A DNA stretch of 64,000 nucleotides from Hymenobacter volaticus (GCF_022921055.1 NZ_CP095061.1:1341501-1405500), one strand, 5' to 3'. Counted from the first letter of the stretch, positions 28,391 to 37,437 are shown. The notes: a model not told the origin generated them from the letters alone. Translations and numbers: made by a program.

Positions 28391-28574
28391 AGTTCGATTT
28401 CTAAAGAAGCCTGTCTTTGGCGCTTCTGGAGGCTAGGTTTTGCTGTGCGAGCTAAACTGTACGGGCAATAAAAACACCTGTCGCAAAAAGCCCTGTTTTT
28501 GTCGGTTTAGGCCTCGCTAAGAGGGTTGGTGGGGTGGTAAATTTCAAGTGTCATCCACTAAGCCGTAGAAAGCC

Positions 28575-29039
28575 ATGCAAAGAATCACCCCATTTCTGAC
28601 CTACAATGATAAAGCAGAAGATGCTGCTACGTTTTATACCAGCCTTTTCAACGATTCGAGAATTACGAAAACCACGTACTACCCCGAAGGCACACCCATG
28701 CCAAAAGGCAGCGTAATGACGGTTGAATTTGAATTGGCCAACCAACCGTACGTGGCGCTGAATGGAGGGCCTCACTTCACATTTACCGAGGGCTTCTCGC
28801 TATCCGTGAGCTGCACAAGCCAAGCGGAAATAGACGAACTATGGGAAAAGCTCACGGGCAATGGTGGCCAACCCGGCCAATGCGGGTGGCTTAAAGATCA
28901 ATTTGGGCTATCCTGGCAAATCACGCCGGCCAACATAGGTCAGCTGCTGCAAAGCAATGATCCGGCGCGGGCACAGCGCAAAATGGCCGCTATGCTGCAG
29001 ATGTACAAAATCGATATTGCCGCTCTAGAACAAGCCTAA
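28575..29039 (+). CDS. VOC/PhnB-like glyoxalase-fold protein
   Basis: The 154-residue product begins MQRITPFLTYNDKAEDAATFYTSLF and has GSVMTVEFELANQPYVALNGGPHF and CGWLKDQFGLSWQI. This is the PhnB type of the vicinal-oxygen-chelate fold, often named after 3-demethylubiquinone methyltransferase but in fact of unknown function. Usual VOC metal ligands are not obviously complete in it. The gene points right, opposite to argH and to argE, so it interrupts the leftward arginine arm. Confidence 0.85.
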   Translation: MQRITPFLTYNDKAEDAATFYTSLFNDSRITKTTYYPEGTPMPKGSVMTVEFELANQPYVALNGGPHFTFTEGFSLSVSCTSQAEIDELWEKLTGNGGQPGQCGWLKDQFGLSWQITPANIGQLLQSNDPARAQRKMAAMLQMYKIDIAALEQA

Positions 29040-29041
29040 TC

Positions 29042-30109
29042 CTACAATACCAGCCCGTCTAGCAGTTCTATATAACCCTTGATGCCGGCTCGAATCTCGC
29101 TAAGCAGGATATATTCATCGGGCGTGTGGGAGCGGGCAGAGTCGCCGGGGCCAATCTTGATGGTGTCGAAGGGCATCATGGATTGGTCGGATAACGTGGC
29201 GGAGCCGAACGTGCGCCGTCCTTGTGTTAGGCCTTTGTGCACCAACGGATGGTCTAAGGCAATGCGAGAAGAGTTGAGGTGCGTGGAACGAGGGGTTACG
29301 TCGGCCCCTACATGCTCCCGAACCAGGCGCACCACCTCTTCATTGCTGTACAGTTCGTTGGTGCGTACGTCTACTACAAACTGGCATTTGTCGGGCACTA
29401 CGTTGTGCTGCGAACCAGCTTGCACCTGCGTAACGGTGGTTTTAACGGGCCCAAGCAATTCCGACACTTTCGGAAACTGGTATTGCTGAAACCACTGAAT
29501 GTCGGGAATGGCTTTGTACAGGGCATTTTCGCCTTCGTCGCGGGCGGCATGGCCGGTACGTCCGTGGGTTACGCAGTCTAGCACAACCAGGCCCTTTTCG
29601 GCAATAGCCATGTCCATTTGGGTTGGTTCACCCACAACACCCAAATCCACTTTTCCGAACTGCGGCAGAACGCTACGGATGCCACCCGCACCCGATACTT
29701 CCTCCTCTGCCGTAATGGCGCAAATCAGATTGAAAGCAGGATTCTGCTGCTGGAAATACAAAAAAGTCGCCAACAAGCTCACTGCCGAAGCCCCAGCATC
29801 ATTGCTACCGAGCCCAATTAGCTTGTCACCCTCCAATACGGCTCCGAATGGGTCGTAGGTCCAGGTGCTGCCGGGCTTTACGGTATCGTGATGGGAGTTG
29901 AGGAGCAGGGTTGGGTGGGAGGCATCCAAGTTCGGAGCTACGGCCCACACGTTGTGGCCAGCACGTTGGGGCTGTGCGTCGTGCGCAGCCAGGAAATTGA
30001 AAATCAGATCAGCCGTGGCGCTTTCTTCACGCGAGAAAGAAGGCGTTTTGATTAGCTGAATCAACAACTCAATTGCCTCATCGGAAAGACGTTCGATTAG
30101 CTCTGGCAT
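29042..30109 (-). CDS. argE: M20 metallopeptidase, N-acylornithine/N-acylcitrulline deacylase type
   Basis: The 355-residue product has the M20 zinc and catalytic blocks: LLLNSHHDTVKP with the first His-Asp, GLGSNDAGASAVSLL, the catalytic Glu pair in ITAEEEVSGAGG, and GVVGEPTQMDMAIAEKG. A dimerisation domain lies in the middle. Overlap by 13 bases with argB and the adjacent argF'-type pathway make an N-acetyl- or N-succinyl-citrulline/ornithine deacylase the likely role. In this pathway the acyl group is removed after carbamoylation. The symbol is by role and not by proof of substrate. Confidence 0.85.
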   Translation of the reverse strand: MPELIERLSDEAIELLIQLIKTPSFSREESATADLIFNFLAAHDAQPQRAGHNVWAVAPNLDASHPTLLLNSHHDTVKPGSTWTYDPFGAVLEGDKLIGLGSNDAGASAVSLLATFLYFQQQNPAFNLICAITAEEEVSGAGGIRSVLPQFGKVDLGVVGEPTQMDMAIAEKGLVVLDCVTHGRTGHAARDEGENALYKAIPDIQWFQQYQFPKVSELLGPVKTTVTQVQAGSQHNVVPDKCQFVVDVRTNELYSNEEVVRLVREHVGADVTPRSTHLNSSRIALDHPLVHKGLTQGRRTFGSATLSDQSMMPFDTIKIGPGDSARSHTPDEYILLSEIRAGIKGYIELLDGLVL

Positions 30110-30879
30110 AGAATTGTCTTCACGGGCTCGTTGATTTTCAAGGCGTTTTCGATGACTACCGTGGCTACGCCAGCTTCTAGCGCCGCAAAGGCGTTGTCGA
30201 GTTTGGGTACCATGCCGGCGGCAATAACGCCTTCTGCCTTCAGGGCCTGATATTGCTCGGCCGTGATGCGCGGAATCACCGAGGATTCATCGTTAATATC
30301 GGTTAGCACGCCGTCCTTCTCGAAGCAGAAATGCAGCTCCACCGCGTAAGAGCCCGCCAAGGCGCGAGCCAGGGTGCTGGCGATGGTGTCGGCGTTGGTA
30401 TTGAGCAACTGGCCCTGACCGTCATGGGTGATGGCACAAAAAATAGGGGTGAGGCCAGCTTCCAGCAACTGCGTCAGCAGGGCAGTGTTGACGCTTTGCT
30501 CATTTAGGTCGCCCACAAATCCGTAATCAATAGTACGCACGGGGCGCTTGGTAGCCAGGATGACGTTGCCGTCGGCGCCCGAGAGACCGAGGGCATTTAC
30601 GCCCTGTGCTTGCAGCAGCGCTACTACTTGCTTGTTGGTTTTGCCGGCGTAGAACATGGTTACAATGTCGAGGGTGGCAGCATCGGTGATGCGGCGGCCT
30701 TCCACCATTTGGGGCTCGATGCCGAGGCGGCTGAGCATTTGGCTGGCACCTTTGCCGCCGCCGTGTACCAATATTTTAGGGCCTTCGATGCGCACTAGTT
30801 CGCCAAGAAAATAGCGGAGTTGCGATTCATCATCAATAATACCGCCTCCTATTTTGAATATTTTCAGGACTTTGCTCAT
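30097..30879 (-). CDS. argB: N-acylglutamate kinase (acetylglutamate kinase)
   Basis: The 260-residue product begins MSKVLKIFKIGGGIID, the glycine-rich Lys motif of amino acid kinases. It continues with ILVHGGGKGASQML and VEGRRITDAATLDIVTM, which bind phosphate and the acyl-glutamate. It makes N-acylglutamyl-5-phosphate from ATP. Bacteroidota forms may prefer N-succinylglutamate. It overlaps argE by 13 bases and is the first gene of the leftward arm, back to back with the GNAT gene of the rightward arm. A small hairpin at about 30901-30923 lies just before its start. Confidence 0.93.
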   Translation of the reverse strand: MSKVLKIFKIGGGIIDDESQLRYFLGELVRIEGPKILVHGGGKGASQMLSRLGIEPQMVEGRRITDAATLDIVTMFYAGKTNKQVVALLQAQGVNALGLSGADGNVILATKRPVRTIDYGFVGDLNEQSVNTALLTQLLEAGLTPIFCAITHDGQGQLLNTNADTIASTLARALAGSYAVELHFCFEKDGVLTDINDESSVIPRITAEQYQALKAEGVIAAGMVPKLDNAFAALEAGVATVVIENALKINEPVKTILCQS

Positions 30880-31018
30880 CGGTTGGTAAAGGTGAAATGG
30901 GGCATTTACAGCCGTAAAATGCCAGAATATGGGTCCACTAGCTTGTCTTCCGTTTGGAAGGGCAGAATGCTAAAGGTTTTTTAACATGGAGCCGGCAAAG
31001 TTTCCAAAAAAAAACATC

Positions 31019-31026
31019 TAGTTTTG
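31019..31026 (+). promoter_or_regulatory. Possible -7 box for the rightward arginine arm
   Basis: TAGTTTTG matches TAnnTTTG. No TTG is seen at 17-20 bases upstream, so this is only half of a promoter. If it is used, the transcript would carry a leader of about 460 bases before the GNAT gene. Confidence 0.4.
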
Positions 31027-31090
31027 CAACGATTTAGCGGTTCTAATCATTTAAACCGCAGAAACACTTACGCCGCCCCGCGGCATTCGT

Positions 31091-31168
31091 CATGATTCGT
31101 CTCTCCTCTCATGTGCTTTTGCTACGACCTACGCTGGTCGTGCGAATCATGCCAGCTTAAGAGCTGGC
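31091..31168 (+). other. Stacked hairpins in the arginine leader
   Basis: CATGATTCG (31091-31099) pairs with CGAATCATG (31143-31151). Inside it ACGACC (31124-31129) pairs with GGTCGT (31136-31141). Directly after it GCCAGCT pairs with AGCTGGC around TAAG (31151-31168). Such ordered helices in a long leader suggest an RNA regulator, though no known riboswitch class is recognised. Confidence 0.55.
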
Positions 31169-31490
31169 TGCACTGTTTCGCCTGCGTTTTTAGCCTGACT
31201 AGAAACCGGCACGGGGCCTTCCCAAGACTTCCCCGGTTGAAGAGAACTTTTACGAATAACTGACTGACACGAGTGTAAGCCCTCAGTAGTATGCTTTTTC
31301 TGGCAAGTTATCAGCCAGAACTGCCTCCGCTAATCCGCGAAGCAACTTTCTTCGTTTTTAGGATTTTTACTATAAGCCGGTCTTTTTCCCGGTTGCTAAG
31401 TCGCTTCATTCGTAAGCAGCTTATACTTTCTCTCCATTCGTCTTTCCGAGTCCGTTGTCTGGTAGGCAGGCAACTAACCGAGCTTTGACC

Positions 31491-32069
31491 ATGATTTTAC
31501 GCGTAGCCAATGCTGCCGACGCGCAGTATGTGGAAACCCTTTGTCAATGGTATGAGGAATCTGCCAAACAGCGCGGCGTAGGCATCGCCAAGCGAGACCC
31601 TAACTATCTGATTAAAAAGATGGATAGAGGTGACTCCATTATTGCTTTCATCGACGATCAGCTGGCTGGCTTCTGCTACATCGAAACCTTCGAGGACAAC
31701 AAGTTTGTGGTCAACTCGGGGCTGATAGTGAACACCGAGCTGCGTAAGGAGGGGTTGGGCCGGGCTATCAAGCACGAGGTGTTCAAGCTTTCCCGAACCA
31801 AGTATCCGATGGCTAAGATTTTCGGTATCACGACCAGCATGGCCGTGATGAAAATTAACACCGAGCTAGGATACAAACCCGTTACGTTCACCGAGCTAAC
31901 GCAAAGCGACGACTTCTGGAAAGGCTGCTCAGGCTGCAAGAACTACGGCATCTTGATGGAGAATCAGCGCAAAATGTGTCTCTGTACCGGTATGGTCTAC
32001 GACACGCTGAACGACCAGTACAGCCAGCCGGCACAAGCTAGCATCGAAATCTTAAATCAGGAGAAGTGA
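31491..32069 (+). CDS. GNAT acyltransferase, N-acylglutamate synthase candidate
   Basis: The product is 192 residues from the ATG at 31491. It has a GNAT acyl-CoA motif near residues 84-96 (LRKEGLGRAIKHE) and beta-strands around FCYIETFEDNKFVVNSGLIV. The C-terminus has four Cys at 146, 149, 163 and 165 (C-x2-C-x13-C-x-C), an unusual cluster that could bind a metal. It is first in the argG-argC-argD-carA-carB-argF' arm. A homologous gene in Bacteroides arginine clusters has been linked to N-succinylglutamate synthesis, as I recall. No argA- or argJ-type gene is in the window, so this would fill the first step. The in-frame start at 31455 is less likely. Confidence 0.75.
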   Translation: MILRVANAADAQYVETLCQWYEESAKQRGVGIAKRDPNYLIKKMDRGDSIIAFIDDQLAGFCYIETFEDNKFVVNSGLIVNTELRKEGLGRAIKHEVFKLSRTKYPMAKIFGITTSMAVMKINTELGYKPVTFTELTQSDDFWKGCSGCKNYGILMENQRKMCLCTGMVYDTLNDQYSQPAQASIEILNQEK

Positions 32070-32336
32070 GCTGGCAACGAACGTCGTGCTAGGCTACAAC
32101 GCACACAGCGTACTGCTGTCGGCAAACTGCTATCCTGCCTAATCTGGTGTGTGCTTACCAAAGCATCTGGTATGATAAGTATGCCACACTAGCAAGATGG
32201 AGCGCTTGGCTTAGTTAGTACTACGACCAGGTTTTGGCTAGGCGCAGCAGCAGAAAATACAGCATAGTAGGTGGATGCTAGGCGAAGCATGCCGTTCTTT
32301 ACTGTTCACCTCTCGGTTCTTACATCTAACTAACGA

Positions 32337-33524
32337 ATGAAAAAGGTAGTTTTAGCGTACAGCGGCGGCTTGGATACGTCTTATTGCGTGGTGTACTTGA
32401 CCCGCGAAATGGGTTTGGAGGTGCACACGGTTATTGTCAATTCGGGTGGTTTTTCTCAGGAGGAGCTAGCGGCCATCGAGAAGCGTGCTTATGAACTGGG
32501 CTCAACCAAGCACGAGGTGATTGACGTAACCGAGCGATTCTACCAAGACTGCCTGCGCTACCTTATTTTCGGTAACATTCTCAAGAACGACACCTACCCG
32601 CTGAGCGTCAGCGCGGAGCGGATGTTTCAGTCGTTGGCGTTGGCCGAGTATGCGCGGGAGCACAAAGCCGATTACATTGCCCACGGCAGCACCGGTGCCG
32701 GCAACGACCAAGTGCGTTTTGATGTTGCTTTCTCGGTGATTTCGCCAAATACTGAAATCATCACGCCTATCCGCGACCTGAAACTGTCGCGCCAGGCGGA
32801 AATCGACTTCCTCAACCAACACGGCTTCGAGATGAGCTGGGAAAAGGCTAAGTATTCTATCAACAAAGGCATCTGGGGTACCAGCGTGGGCGGCGTCGAA
32901 ACTTTGACTTCCAACCAAGCCCTGCCCGAGTCGGCGTACCCAACGCAAATCAGCGCCACCGAGCCTACCAGCATCGAAATTACCTTCGAGAAGGGCGAGC
33001 CAGTGGCTTTGAACAGCAAGTCGATGAAGCCGGTGCAGCTCATTCAGGAATTGAATGAAATGGCGGGCAAATACGCCATCGGCCGCGACACACACGTCGG
33101 CGACACTATTCTGGGCATCAAGGGCCGGGTAGGTTTTGAAGCACCGGCGCCGCTGATTTTGTTGAAGGGCCACCACTTGCTGGAGAAGCACACGTCGTCG
33201 CGGTGGCAGCTGCTGCACAAAGACTACATCGCCAACTGGTACGGCACGCTGCTGCACGAGGCGCAGTACCTCGATCCGGTGATGCGCGACATGGAGGCGT
33301 TCCTCGCGTCGTCGCAGGAGCGGGTGTCGGGCAAGGTGTTCGTGACGCTGAAGCCGTATCAGTTCGAGCTCCAAGGTATCGAATCGAAGTACGACATGAT
33401 GCGCTCGAAAGTGGCCACCTACGGCGAGGAAAACGACGCCTGGGACGGCCGCGACGCCAAGGGCTTTATCAAAATCTTCAGCAATCAGCTTCGCATTCAC
33501 TCTTCCTTCAACGATGAAAATTAA
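32337..33524 (+). CDS. argG: Argininosuccinate synthase
   Basis: The 395-residue product begins KKVVLAYSGGLDTSYCVVYL, the PP-loop ATP-binding motif of N-type ATP pyrophosphatases. It has HGSTGAGNDQVRFD and SINKGIWGTSVGG. It joins citrulline and aspartate with ATP. The gene is intact and overlaps argC by 11 bases. Confidence 0.95.
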   Translation: MKKVVLAYSGGLDTSYCVVYLTREMGLEVHTVIVNSGGFSQEELAAIEKRAYELGSTKHEVIDVTERFYQDCLRYLIFGNILKNDTYPLSVSAERMFQSLALAEYAREHKADYIAHGSTGAGNDQVRFDVAFSVISPNTEIITPIRDLKLSRQAEIDFLNQHGFEMSWEKAKYSINKGIWGTSVGGVETLTSNQALPESAYPTQISATEPTSIEITFEKGEPVALNSKSMKPVQLIQELNEMAGKYAIGRDTHVGDTILGIKGRVGFEAPAPLILLKGHHLLEKHTSSRWQLLHKDYIANWYGTLLHEAQYLDPVMRDMEAFLASSQERVSGKVFVTLKPYQFELQGIESKYDMMRSKVATYGEENDAWDGRDAKGFIKIFSNQLRIHSSFNDEN

Positions 33525-34494
33525 GGTCGGCATTGTGGGCGGCGCTGGCTACACGGCTGGCGAGCTACTCCGTATCCTGCTGCACCACGAATACGTGGAG
33601 TTGGGCGCTATTGTCAGCTCTTCCAACGCGGGCAACCCGGTGTACCAGGTGCACGACGACTTGGTGGGGGAAACGGACTTAGTGTTTGCCTCGGAGTTGG
33701 CAGGAGACGAGGACGTAGTATTTTTGTGCCTCGGGCACGGCAACTCGCGTGCTTTCTTGGAAAAGACGCCTTTGGCCGCTACTACCCACGTCATCGACTT
33801 GAGCAACGACTTCCGTTTGGAAGCTGACCAGGAATTTGCCGACAGAGAATTTGTCTACGGATTGCCGGAATTAAACAAGAGTCGTATCCAGCAGGCACAG
33901 AGCATTGCCAATCCGGGCTGCTTTGCCACCGCCATTCAGCTGGCCTTACTGCCGTTAGCGGCTGCCGGTAAGCTGACCGATGATGTGCACGTGTCGGCCA
34001 TTACGGGCTCGACGGGCGCGGGGCAGAGCTTGTCGGAAACGGTACATTTCTCGTGGCGCACCAACAATGTGTCTATCTACAAGCCTTTTTCGCATCAGCA
34101 CTTAGGCGAGATAGGGGAGAGCCTCGCGCAGTTGCAGCCGCAACTGGAAATGAATATTCACTTCATTCCGTATCGGGGAAACTTTTCGCGCGGTATTTTT
34201 GCCAGCGTGTACACACCATCGGACCTGACGCAAGAGGAGGCGAGACAACTGTTCAAGGATTTCTACGCCGATGCGCCGTTTACCACGGTGTCGGACAAAG
34301 AGCTGCATCTGAAACAGGTAGTTAACACCAACAAGTGCCTGCTGCACGTGCAGAAATTCGGCAAGCAACTGCTGGTTACTTCGGTTATTGATAATCTGGT
34401 GAAGGGCGCTTCCGGGCAAGCCATCCAGAACATGAATTTGCTGTTCGGTTTGCCGGAAACGACAGGTTTGTTATTGAAAGCGGGGATGTTTTAA
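33514..34494 (+). CDS. argC: N-acyl-gamma-glutamyl-phosphate reductase
   Basis: The 326-residue product begins MKIKVGIVGGAGYTAGELLRIL, the NADP-binding motif, and has the catalytic Cys in IANPGCFATAIQLALLP. It reduces N-acylglutamyl phosphate to the semialdehyde. It overlaps the argG 3' end by 11 bases, so coupling is likely. Confidence 0.95.
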   Translation: MKIKVGIVGGAGYTAGELLRILLHHEYVELGAIVSSSNAGNPVYQVHDDLVGETDLVFASELAGDEDVVFLCLGHGNSRAFLEKTPLAATTHVIDLSNDFRLEADQEFADREFVYGLPELNKSRIQQAQSIANPGCFATAIQLALLPLAAAGKLTDDVHVSAITGSTGAGQSLSETVHFSWRTNNVSIYKPFSHQHLGEIGESLAQLQPQLEMNIHFIPYRGNFSRGIFASVYTPSDLTQEEARQLFKDFYADAPFTTVSDKELHLKQVVNTNKCLLHVQKFGKQLLVTSVIDNLVKGASGQAIQNMNLLFGLPETTGLLLKAGMF

Positions 34495-34523
34495 TCACAT
34501 AGATCAGTCATATCAATACCAAA

Positions 34524-34928
34524 ATGCTGAAAGAAATAGGCCGCTACTATGAATTGCCCTTAGCTAGTTACGCCATTCAACAGATTGTGTATAATGGGCT
34601 GATCAAGCTAATTTTTACCGACACAGACGAGCATGTATCTCTTGACCTCCACGGAGAATTTGAGGTGATTACGTCTGGTCATATCATGAAGTTCTCGCCG
34701 CGTCAAAGAGAGGCTCTGATGCTTTTCTATGATTGGTTTCATGCTGATATCAAGATAGAAGAAGCCAAGGCTGACAAACAAGGCCAGCTGTTACTTATGC
34801 TTAGCAATAGGCAGGAATTAATAGTAAGAGATGGGCCATTTGAGAATTGGCACTTTACTATTCTCAACAAGCGCTATCCGAAGCAGAATTTGTTTGTTCA
34901 TGGTGGTGTGGGTACTACCAATTACTAA
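34524..34928 (+). CDS. Small hypothetical protein inside the arg operon
   Basis: This is a 134-residue acidic protein without signal peptide, membrane helix or Cys. It starts MLKEIGRYYELPLASYAIQQ and ends with LFVHGGVGTTNY. The middle (ISLDLHGEFEVITSG-like, then FENWHFTI) suggests a small beta-rich fold of the kind seen in DUF6188-like or immunity-type proteins, but I do not recognise the family. Its DNA is AT-richer than argC and argD, which fits transfer. The gene lies 29 bases after argC and 24 before argD, so it is co-transcribed with them. Confidence 0.7.
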   Translation: MLKEIGRYYELPLASYAIQQIVYNGLIKLIFTDTDEHVSLDLHGEFEVITSGHIMKFSPRQREALMLFYDWFHADIKIEEAKADKQGQLLLMLSNRQELIVRDGPFENWHFTILNKRYPKQNLFVHGGVGTTNY

Positions 34929-34952
34929 CTGCGACTTTAACACCGTCACAAC

Positions 34953-36116
34953 ATGGAGCTTTTCAACGTATATCCGCTCGTCAACATCACGCCGGTTAAG
35001 GCGCTAGGAGCGAAACTTTGGGACGACAAGGGCCAGGAGTACTTGGATTTCTACGGCGGCCACGCCGTGATTTCCATCGGCCACAGCCACCCGCACTACG
35101 TGCAGCGCCTCACCGAGCAACTGCAAAACATCGGCTTCTACTCGAACTCGGTGCAAATTCCGATTCAGACGCAGTTAGCGCGTAAGCTAGGCGAGGTATC
35201 GGGCTACGACGACTACACGCTGTTCTTGTGCAACTCGGGCGCCGAAGCCAACGAGAATGCACTGAAGCTGGCTTCGTTCCACACCGGCAAAAACCACGTC
35301 ATTGCCTTCAAAGGTGCTTTCCACGGCCGGACTTCCGGCGCGGTAGCGGCCACCGACAACCCGAAAATCGTAGCGCCCTTCAATGCCGGCCACGCCATTT
35401 CCTTTGTGCCGTACGAGCTGAGCGAAGTGGAACGGGTGATGCAGACTGGCGACGTATGCGCCGTCATCATCGAGCCGATTCAGGGCGTGGGCGGCATTGT
35501 TATGCCATCCGACGAGTTTTTGGTAGGCTTAGGCGCACTTTGCCAAAAGCACGGCGTGCTGCTGATTGCCGATGAAGTACAGAGCGGCTACGGCCGCAGC
35601 GGTAAATTCTTCGCGCATCAACACGCCGGCATCAAGCCCAATATTATTTCGGTAGCAAAGGGCATGGGCAACGGCTTTCCTATTGGTGGCATCCTCATTT
35701 CGCCGGAGTTGAAAGCATCCTACGGTTTGTTGGGTACTACTTTTGGCGGCAACCACTTAGCCTGCGCCGCTGCCCTGGCCGTGCTGGAAGTTATTGAAGA
35801 CGAAAACCTGTTGCAGCACGCCACCGAACTCGGGCACTACTTGCGCACTGAATTAGAAGCTAATTCCGGGGCCGAAGAAATCCGTGGGCGGGGTCTGATG
35901 GTCGGCATTAAGTACGACTTCCCCATTAAGGATGTGCGGGATAAGCTGCTGACCGAGCACCACATCTTCGTCGGCAATGCTTCCGACCCGACGGTGCTTC
36001 GCCTACTGCCACCGCTTAATATAACGAAGGCGGAAGTCGACCGATTCTTACACGCGCTGTATGAACTAACGGGCAAATCGGTAGCCATCATTCAGGAGCC
36101 TTCGGCATTGGACTAG
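34953..36116 (+). CDS. argD: N-acylornithine aminotransferase
   Basis: The 387-residue product is a fold-type I PLP enzyme. The Lys in ISVAKGMGNGFPIGG is the Schiff-base residue. LFLCNSGAEANENALKLA and FKGAFHGRTSGA bind PLP phosphate, and IADEVQSGYGRSG carries the PLP-binding Asp. It makes N-acylornithine with glutamate as donor. The start MELFNVYPLVNITP fits the family. It belongs to the rightward arm. Confidence 0.94.
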   Translation: MELFNVYPLVNITPVKALGAKLWDDKGQEYLDFYGGHAVISIGHSHPHYVQRLTEQLQNIGFYSNSVQIPIQTQLARKLGEVSGYDDYTLFLCNSGAEANENALKLASFHTGKNHVIAFKGAFHGRTSGAVAATDNPKIVAPFNAGHAISFVPYELSEVERVMQTGDVCAVIIEPIQGVGGIVMPSDEFLVGLGALCQKHGVLLIADEVQSGYGRSGKFFAHQHAGIKPNIISVAKGMGNGFPIGGILISPELKASYGLLGTTFGGNHLACAAALAVLEVIEDENLLQHATELGHYLRTELEANSGAEEIRGRGLMVGIKYDFPIKDVRDKLLTEHHIFVGNASDPTVLRLLPPLNITKAEVDRFLHALYELTGKSVAIIQEPSALD

Positions 36117-36118
36117 CA

Positions 36119-36167
36119 TTTAGAGCTGTAGTTTTTCTTCCTTTTGGAGAAAAGCTACAGCTCTAAA
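36119..36167 (+). other. Long hairpin between argD and carA
   Basis: TTTAGAGCTGTAG (36119-36131) pairs perfectly with CTACAGCTCTAAA (36155-36167), and the inner TTTTTCTTCC and GGAGAAAA extend the stem with few mismatches. It is followed by AAAAT rather than a T run, but the inner poly-T may act as an attenuator or a processing site in the arg-car transcript. Confidence 0.6.
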
Positions 36168-36245
36168 AATATAGCCTTGGATTGCTTAACCCTGGTTCCG
36201 CAGAGAGCAAGATTTCACTACTAATATTTCCATCAACTGATACGG

Positions 36246-37322
36246 ATGAAGCAAGTAAAGCTGGTGCTAGAAGACGGCACCGAAATCGAGGGTACTGGAT
36301 TTGGCGCTCACACATCGGCCGCGGGCGAAGTGGTGTTTAGTACGGCCATGACGGGCTACCCCGAAAATCTCACCGACCCATCTTTTGCCGGTCAGATTCT
36401 GGTGCTGACTTACCCCATGGTGGGTAACTACGGTGTGCCCGGTGAAGAACTGTACGAGTCGATTTCCAAGATTTTCGAGTCCGACAAGATTCATATTGCC
36501 GGGCTGGTCGTCAACTACTACTCGGAAGAACACAGCCACTGGAACGCCACCAAGAGCCTCGGCGACTGGCTAGCCGAGTACAACATCCCCGGCATTTTCG
36601 GGGTGGATACCCGCATGCTCACCAAAAAGCTGCGCGAGAAAGGGGCTATGCTTGGTAAGATTGTGGCCGAGGAAGACATTCCGCTCCACGACCCCAACCA
36701 GGACAACCTGGTAGCCCAAGTGAGCCCGCCCGGCGTGCAACACTACGGCAAAGGCCAGCACAAAATCGTGCTGGTAGACTGCGGCACCAAAACCAACATT
36801 ATCCGCTGCTTCCTGACCCGCGACGTCGAGCTGATTCGCGTGCCTTGGGACTACGACTTCAACACGCTCGACTACGACGGACTGTTCTTGAGCAATGGCC
36901 CCGGTGACCCTAAAATGTGCGAAGCTACCATCAGTCACTTGCAAACTGCCCTGCAGCAAGACAAACCCATCTTTGGTATTTGCCTAGGCAATCAGCTGAT
37001 GGGCTTAGCTGCTGGCGGCGACACGTTCAAGCTGAAGTACGGCCACCGCAGCCACAATCAGCCCGTGCTGCTTTCCGGTACCAAGCGCAGCTACATCACC
37101 TCCCAAAACCACGGTTTCGCACTGGATACCGACACGCTGCCCGCCGAGTGGACGATGCTGTTCGAAAACTTGAACGACGGCACTTGTGAAGGTATTAAGC
37201 ACAAAACCAAGCCGTTTTTCTCCACACAGTTCCACCCCGAAGCCGCCGGCGGCCCCGAGGATACAGAGTATTTGTTTGACGACTTCCTGAAGGCCGTGGA
37301 AGAGTACAAAGCTGCTAAGTAG
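36246..37322 (+). CDS. carA: Carbamoyl-phosphate synthase small (glutaminase) subunit
   Basis: The 358-residue product has the CarA N-terminal domain (TAMTGYPENLTDPSFAGQIL) and a class I amidotransferase domain. The catalytic Cys is in FGICLGNQLMGLA and the His/Glu in TQFHPEAAGGPEDTEY. It supplies ammonia from glutamine for CarB, feeding arginine and pyrimidine synthesis. In the rightward arm it is followed by a small hypothetical gene, then carB. Confidence 0.95.
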   Translation: MKQVKLVLEDGTEIEGTGFGAHTSAAGEVVFSTAMTGYPENLTDPSFAGQILVLTYPMVGNYGVPGEELYESISKIFESDKIHIAGLVVNYYSEEHSHWNATKSLGDWLAEYNIPGIFGVDTRMLTKKLREKGAMLGKIVAEEDIPLHDPNQDNLVAQVSPPGVQHYGKGQHKIVLVDCGTKTNIIRCFLTRDVELIRVPWDYDFNTLDYDGLFLSNGPGDPKMCEATISHLQTALQQDKPIFGICLGNQLMGLAAGGDTFKLKYGHRSHNQPVLLSGTKRSYITSQNHGFALDTDTLPAEWTMLFENLNDGTCEGIKHKTKPFFSTQFHPEAAGGPEDTEYLFDDFLKAVEEYKAAK

Positions 37323-37365
37323 CCCGGCCTAGAGCGTCATGGTAAGCTTAATTCCGAGGAAGCAG

Positions 37366-37393
37366 TAGAAACGCTTCGACTGTGCTCAGCATG
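37366..37393. repeat. Partial copy of the dispersed palindromic repeat
   Basis: Only one arm is present: ACGCTTCGACTGTGCTCAGC followed by ATGAT, matching the right arm of the repeat at 1880-1982 with mismatches. It lies between carA and the next small gene. Confidence 0.55.
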
Positions 37394-37437
37394 ATGTTCT
37401 TTTTTCCACGTCCACTACTTCTCAACGCACTACTCTC

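Larger units (their letters stand above)
30880..31490. other. Divergent arginine regulatory region
   Basis: No gene is supported. It includes the -7-like box TAGTTTTG at 31019-31026 (plus strand) and stacked hairpins at 31091-31168. It separates the argB arm from the GNAT-argG arm. Confidence 0.55.

Noticed and set aside
32502..33533. Open frame antisense to argG
   Set aside because: argG is complete on the other strand, and the antisense product has no family features.
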